Positions 60,024 through 64,000 of a stretch of DNA of 64,000 nt are shown piece by piece; position 1 is the first letter of the stretch; the number at the start of each line of letters is the position of its first letter. A program made the position numbers and the translations under genes. The stretch is from an uncultured Prevotella sp. Lineage in GTDB: Bacteria > Bacteroidota > Bacteroidia > Bacteroidales > Bacteroidaceae. The notes below the pieces were generated by a model. It was not told the origin of the DNA. It worked only from the letters and a program-made list of their open reading frames with translations, and did not search any database. The stretch lies in assembly GCA_905236755.1 (NCBI GenBank), contig CAJOCR010000010.1:62001-126000 (forward strand), written 5' to 3'.

Positions 60024-60067
60024 ATTTCCCACGACTTGTGTCATAATTTCCCACGGCTTGTGAATAA
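60024..60067. repeat. 2 x 22-bp tandem repeat
   Basis: ATTTCCCACGACTTGTGTCATA / ATTTCCCACGGCTTGTGAATAA. Confidence 0.85.
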
Positions 60068-60132
60068 GCCTCTAAAAGGAAGATATTTGTAGTCCATATC
60101 TCCCCTTCACATACATATACTGTTTTTTGCTT

Positions 60133-60490
60133 GGTAACGGTAACAAGGTAACATTTACACCACAAGCGAATACTCGCCTCAAAAAAAACAAATTTCAACT
60201 CTCTGCCTGGGCTGTTTTTTCTAGCTGGCTGGAAAGTGAAAATTAAGGTTTCCGACAAGAGCACTACATAAAATGTTACCTTGTTACCGTTACCTGCTAA
60301 AAAACTATATATACTACCCCTATATATAACCTTAGATATTTATAATCTTAGTTTATTTCTTAGAAAGGATATACATATATAAGTATCGCGCGTGCGCGAT
60401 ATACCTGTTGTAATGGTTTCATTATTTGGCAAACCATAGAATATATACCTATACATTTTTTTTGCTGGTAACGGTAACAAGGTAACATTT
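60133..60490. repeat. Three exact 24-bp copies of GGTAACGGTAACAAGGTAACATTT
   Basis: 60133-60156 (+), 60271-60294 (-), 60467-60490 (+); a T-rich xGC flank is shared. Confidence 0.95.
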
Positions 60491-60545
60491 CACAGATGTC
60501 TAAATTTCATAAATTTTAGGTATTGTGTAAATTTTTATATAATAG

Positions 60546-60553
60546 TAATTTTG
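60546..60553 (+). promoter_or_regulatory. Bacteroidota -7 box (TAATTTTG) upstream of small ORF
   Basis: TAnnTTTG; TTG at 60523-60525 gives about 20 nt spacing. Confidence 0.5.
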
Positions 60554-60648
60554 CACAACGAAAGAAAAAAACTTGATTACAATCAGGTATTTTTTTATAC
60601 AATTTTACAACATCTAAAAATAAGTTTAACTCTATTAAGGTAAAAGAA

Positions 60649-60813
60649 ATGAAAGTATTAAAGAAACTATCTGTGTTCATGATTGCTTTAGCTGTAATAG
60701 ACAATCTGTTTGGATACACTCCCAAAACATACTATTGGAACTCGCCCACAACAAAAGGAAGAACCTTCTCGATAGGTCTGTCTATCGATATCGATAAGAT
60801 AAAAAAAGGCTGA
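60649..60813 (+). CDS. Putative small secreted/membrane peptide (54 aa), absent from the ORF track
   Basis: MKVLKKLSVFMIALAVIDNLFGYTPKTYYWNSPTTKGRTFSIGLSIDIDKIKKG; signal-peptide-like N-terminus; promoter-like sequence upstream. Confidence 0.45.
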   Translation: MKVLKKLSVFMIALAVIDNLFGYTPKTYYWNSPTTKGRTFSIGLSIDIDKIKKG

Positions 60814-60836
60814 CTCGCATCGCTGCGAATCAGCCT
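60807..60836 (-). terminator. Terminator hairpin for folD
   Basis: AGGCTGACTCGCA-TCGC-TGCGAATCAGCCT (13-bp stem, one mismatch), T7 tract on minus strand. Confidence 0.85.
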
Positions 60837-60872
60837 ATAAATTAGAGAGTTATAAAAAAATCAAGTTATTTT

Positions 60873-61751
60873 CTACTTATAAAATTCTTTCTTTCCTGCT
60901 GCCAATGTATTCTTCATCAAAGAACAGATTGTCATTGGACCTACGCCACCGGGAACAGGAGTAATGAAAGAACATTTTGGTGACACCTCGTCAAACTTTA
61001 CATCACCATTCAAACGGAAACCGCTCTTACGTGATGCATCAGGAACACGTGTTGTACCTACATCAACGATAACCGCACCTTCCTTTACCATATCGGCAGT
61101 TACGAAATCTGGCTTTCCTATTGCTGCTATGATGATATCAGCTTCCTGACATTCTTTTTTCAGATTCTTCGAATGAGAATGGCATACCGTAACAGTTGCA
61201 TCACCAAACTGCTTCTGCATCATCAGCTGTGCCATTGGCTTTCCAACAATATTGCTTCTACCAAGAACAACACACTTCTTACCACTTGTTTCAATATTAT
61301 AGTGCTGTAACAAAGTGATAATTCCAAGTGGAGTAGCCGAAATGAAACAAGGTAAGCCTATAGCCATTCGTCCAACGTTTATTGGATGAAAACCATCTAC
61401 ATCCTTACGATAGTCAATAGCCATTATGATTTTCTGCTCATCAATATGCTTTGGCAAAGGCAACTGAACAATGAAACCATCAACATCGTCATCTTTATTC
61501 AGTTTATCAACGCATTCAAGCAGTTCACTTTCGGTTACATCGTCTTCATATCTAATCAATGTAGACTTGAAGCCACATTGCTCACAGGCAATAACCTTAT
61601 TCTTAACGTATGTCTCGCTGCCACCATCGTGACCTACAAGCACGGCTGCCAAATGAGGTTGTTTACCACCTGCCGCAACAATCTTTTTCACTTCCTCAGC
61701 TATTTCTGCCTTTATAGCAGTAGCTGTAGCCTTTCCATCGATTAATGTCAT
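60873..61751 (-). CDS. folD: Methylenetetrahydrofolate dehydrogenase/cyclohydrolase
   Basis: [66 protein letters not shown]. Confidence 0.97.
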   Translation of the reverse strand: MTLIDGKATATAIKAEIAEEVKKIVAAGGKQPHLAAVLVGHDGGSETYVKNKVIACEQCGFKSTLIRYEDDVTESELLECVDKLNKDDDVDGFIVQLPLPKHIDEQKIIMAIDYRKDVDGFHPINVGRMAIGLPCFISATPLGIITLLQHYNIETSGKKCVVLGRSNIVGKPMAQLMMQKQFGDATVTVCHSHSKNLKKECQEADIIIAAIGKPDFVTADMVKEGAVIVDVGTTRVPDASRKSGFRLNGDVKFDEVSPKCSFITPVPGGVGPMTICSLMKNTLAAGKKEFYK

Positions 61752-61783
61752 TTTAGTTTTGAGTTTATTGTCTTATAATAATA

Positions 61784-63124
61784 TTACATTCCAGGTAATT
61801 TCATACCTTTCATTCGTGACATCATACTTGCCATCTGGTTTCCAGTAACCATCTTCATCATCTTACGAGTCTGGTCAAACTGCTTAATCAGGCGGTTTAC
61901 TTCCTGAATACTTGTACCAGAACCCTTTGCTATACGATTTTTACGACTGGTGTTCAGAATTTCAGGATTAGTACGCTCTTTTGGAGTCATACTGCGGATA
62001 ATAGCTTCAATACCATTGAAAGCATTATCGTCAATATCAATATCCTTGATAGCCTTACCTACACCAGGAATCATACCAGCAAGTTCCTTGATATTACCCA
62101 TCTTCTTGATCTGTTCTATCTGACCAAGGAAATCGTTGAAGTCAAACTTGTTCTTCTGAATCTTCTTCTGCAAGCGACGAGCCTCTTCCTCATCAAACTG
62201 CTCCTGAGCACGTTCAACAAGAGAAACAACGTCACCCATACCTAAGATACGGTCAGCCATACGAGATGGATGGAACACATCAAGAGCATCCATCTTCTCA
62301 CCTGTACCAATAAACATAATTGGCTTAGAGACAACAGTACGAATACTAAGTGCAGCACCACCACGGGTATCACCATCAAGCTTAGTAAGAATAACACCAT
62401 CGAAATTCAAACGATCATTGAATTCTTTTGCAGTGTTAACTGCATCCTGACCGGTCATTGAGTCAACAACAAAGAGAGTCTCATCTGGCTGAATGGCATC
62501 TTTAAGATTCTTAATCTCAGTCATCATCTCTTCGTCAACAGCCAAACGACCTGCAGTATCGACAATAACCAAATCGTATCCCTTAGCCTTTGCTTCCTGA
62601 ATAGCATGTTGAGCAATCTCAACAACATTCTTGTTCTCTGGTTCTGTATATACAGGTACACCAATCTGCTCACCAACAACCTTCAACTGCTCAATAGCTG
62701 CAGGACGATAAACGTCACAAGCAACAAGCAAAGGATTCTTGTTTCCTTTATTTTTCAGACGGTTAGCAAGCTTTCCACTAAATGTTGTTTTACCAGAACC
62801 CTGCAAACCACTCATCAAAATAACAGAAGGATGTCCCTTGAGATTAATCTCAACGGTATCACCACCCATAAGCTCAGCCAATTCATCGTGAACAATCTTC
62901 ACCATCAACTGACCTGGCTTAACAGCAGTAAGCACATTCATACCAAGAGCCTTTTTCTTTACAGTATCTGTAAAGGTCTTAGCTACTTTGTAGTTTACAT
63001 CGGCATCAAGGAGGGCACGACGAACGTCCTTTAAAGTTTCAGCTACGTTAATCTCGGTGATTTTTCCTTCACCCTTAAGTATTTTAAAGGAACGATCAAG
63101 TCTGTCGCTTAGATTCTCAAACAT
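61784..63124 (-). CDS. ffh: Signal recognition particle protein Ffh
   Basis: GLQGSGKTTFSGKLA, DTAGRLAVDEEMM, TKLDGDTRGGAALS, M-domain. Confidence 0.97.
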   Translation of the reverse strand: MFENLSDRLDRSFKILKGEGKITEINVAETLKDVRRALLDADVNYKVAKTFTDTVKKKALGMNVLTAVKPGQLMVKIVHDELAELMGGDTVEINLKGHPSVILMSGLQGSGKTTFSGKLANRLKNKGNKNPLLVACDVYRPAAIEQLKVVGEQIGVPVYTEPENKNVVEIAQHAIQEAKAKGYDLVIVDTAGRLAVDEEMMTEIKNLKDAIQPDETLFVVDSMTGQDAVNTAKEFNDRLNFDGVILTKLDGDTRGGAALSIRTVVSKPIMFIGTGEKMDALDVFHPSRMADRILGMGDVVSLVERAQEQFDEEEARRLQKKIQKNKFDFNDFLGQIEQIKKMGNIKELAGMIPGVGKAIKDIDIDDNAFNGIEAIIRSMTPKERTNPEILNTSRKNRIAKGSGTSIQEVNRLIKQFDQTRKMMKMVTGNQMASMMSRMKGMKLPGM

Positions 63125-63322
63125 AATTTTATTCTATTTTATCTCGTTATGATAATTGAATTACAAGTTTTTAAACTCCTCTACTTTCAGTAGGTTGCAA
63201 AATTACTAATAAAAAGGTGAACGAATGGAAAAAAACTAATGTTTTAAGTCTTTTTAAATCACTATCGCCTTTTCTTCCACCCGCAAAGAAAGATAAATAT
63301 AAATAATAAAAACTACGTTTGA

Positions 63323-64000
63323 CTAATTATCAGCAAATTCAAATCGCGCTATCAAAGGAAGATGATCGCTAAAACCATTATTCCACTTAGCTCCATTAAA
63401 GTTTCTAAAAGGCTTTACTCCTCCATATTTCTTATCGTCTTCTAACAAAAACGGATAATCAGCAATAAAGCACTCTGTTTTCTTATCAGCAAGAGCAGAA
63501 CTACAAAAGATATGATCTAAACTGCCCCATATTCCTTGAAATTTATATGTGCCTTGAGCGCCATTTGTACCCTTAGCATTTGCTGATATTTCTATTAGTC
63601 GGTTTTCAACCAACATATTAAGGCTCTTGTCACCTGTATAGTCATTAAAATCACCTGTTACTATTATATTTGCATCAGCATTCTGATGCCTTATCGAATC
63701 AATACTCTCACACAAACGTTCAGCTACACATATTCTGAAAGGTCTTGAGAAGCGCTCTCCTCCTGTTCTACTCGGCATGTGAACAACAAAAACGTGTAAG
63801 GTATCACCACTACTAACAACACCAGACACATACAGAATATCTCTTGTTGCACGCATATCCTTAACAGGTTTTATTCTGATTGGATAATGATTTATTGGCA
63901 GAAAGCTTGAAGGCTGATAAAGCAAAGCAACATCAATACCACGCACATCAGGCGAATTAGTCACCAAATACTCATATCTTGCCGTACGCAACAAAGAACG
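63323..64000 (-). CDS. Endonuclease/exonuclease/phosphatase family protein, partial at window edge
   Basis: VTGDFNDYTGDKSLN, SLDHIFCSSAL, NNGFSDHLPLIARFEF; reading frame runs to the window end. Confidence 0.85.
   Translation of the reverse strand, partial: RSLLRTARYEYLVTNSPDVRGIDVALLYQPSSFLPINHYPIRIKPVKDMRATRDILYVSGVVSSGDTLHVFVVHMPSRTGGERFSRPFRICVAERLCESIDSIRHQNADANIIVTGDFNDYTGDKSLNMLVENRLIEISANAKGTNGAQGTYKFQGIWGSLDHIFCSSALADKKTECFIADYPFLLEDDKKYGGVKPFRNFNGAKWNNGFSDHLPLIARFEFADN

Noticed and set aside
59968-60264. 98-aa minus-strand ORF in the ilvD-upstream gap
   Set aside because: Covers the 22-bp and 24-bp repeats; no recognisable domain and no good start context.
60516-60725. 69-aa minus-strand ORF
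   Set aside because: Antisense to the more plausible 54-aa ORF and its leader; no domain.

Overview
The window is 64 kb of AT-rich chromosomal DNA from a Bacteroidota member. It is Prevotella-like by gene content, SusC/D pairs and TAnnTTTG -7 boxes; this is inference, no taxonomy search was run. Most of it is housekeeping: nuoABC, kdsA/kdsD, nrdDG, rny, zapA, rfbA, ligA, trmD, recJ, recQ, the ilv operon, folD and ffh. A divergent beta-mannan utilisation locus lies at about 1.5-21.8 kb: epimerase, GPH transporter, GH130, GH26 and CE7-like esterase on the minus strand; SusC, SusD, two IPT/TIG surface proteins, a mini T9SS-like protein, a GH26-GH5 fusion, a GH26-like protein and a GH5 mannanase on the plus strand. 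The strongest unexplained signals are these: (1) three intergenic arrays of degenerate repeats with an 11-bp period, about one helical turn. One of about 228 bp is arranged as a dyad (21819-22046), one lies between the divergent PUL promoters (7754-7824), and one is in a repeat hub downstream of ligA (44032-44092). (2) A second intergenic family of 7-bp tandem repeats, coupled at two sites to cGAAg-triloop hairpins. (3) A GH26-fold lipoprotein that appears to have lost all its catalytic motifs. (4) Three exact copies of a 24-bp GGTAAC-iteron repeat in the large gap upstream of ilvD, next to an unannotated 54-aa ORF. (5) A candidate non-coding transcript at about 40472-40700. (6) A RIC/hemerythrin-LuxR fusion regulator upstream of nrdDG. 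No CRISPR, rRNA, tRNA or intact transposon was recognised.
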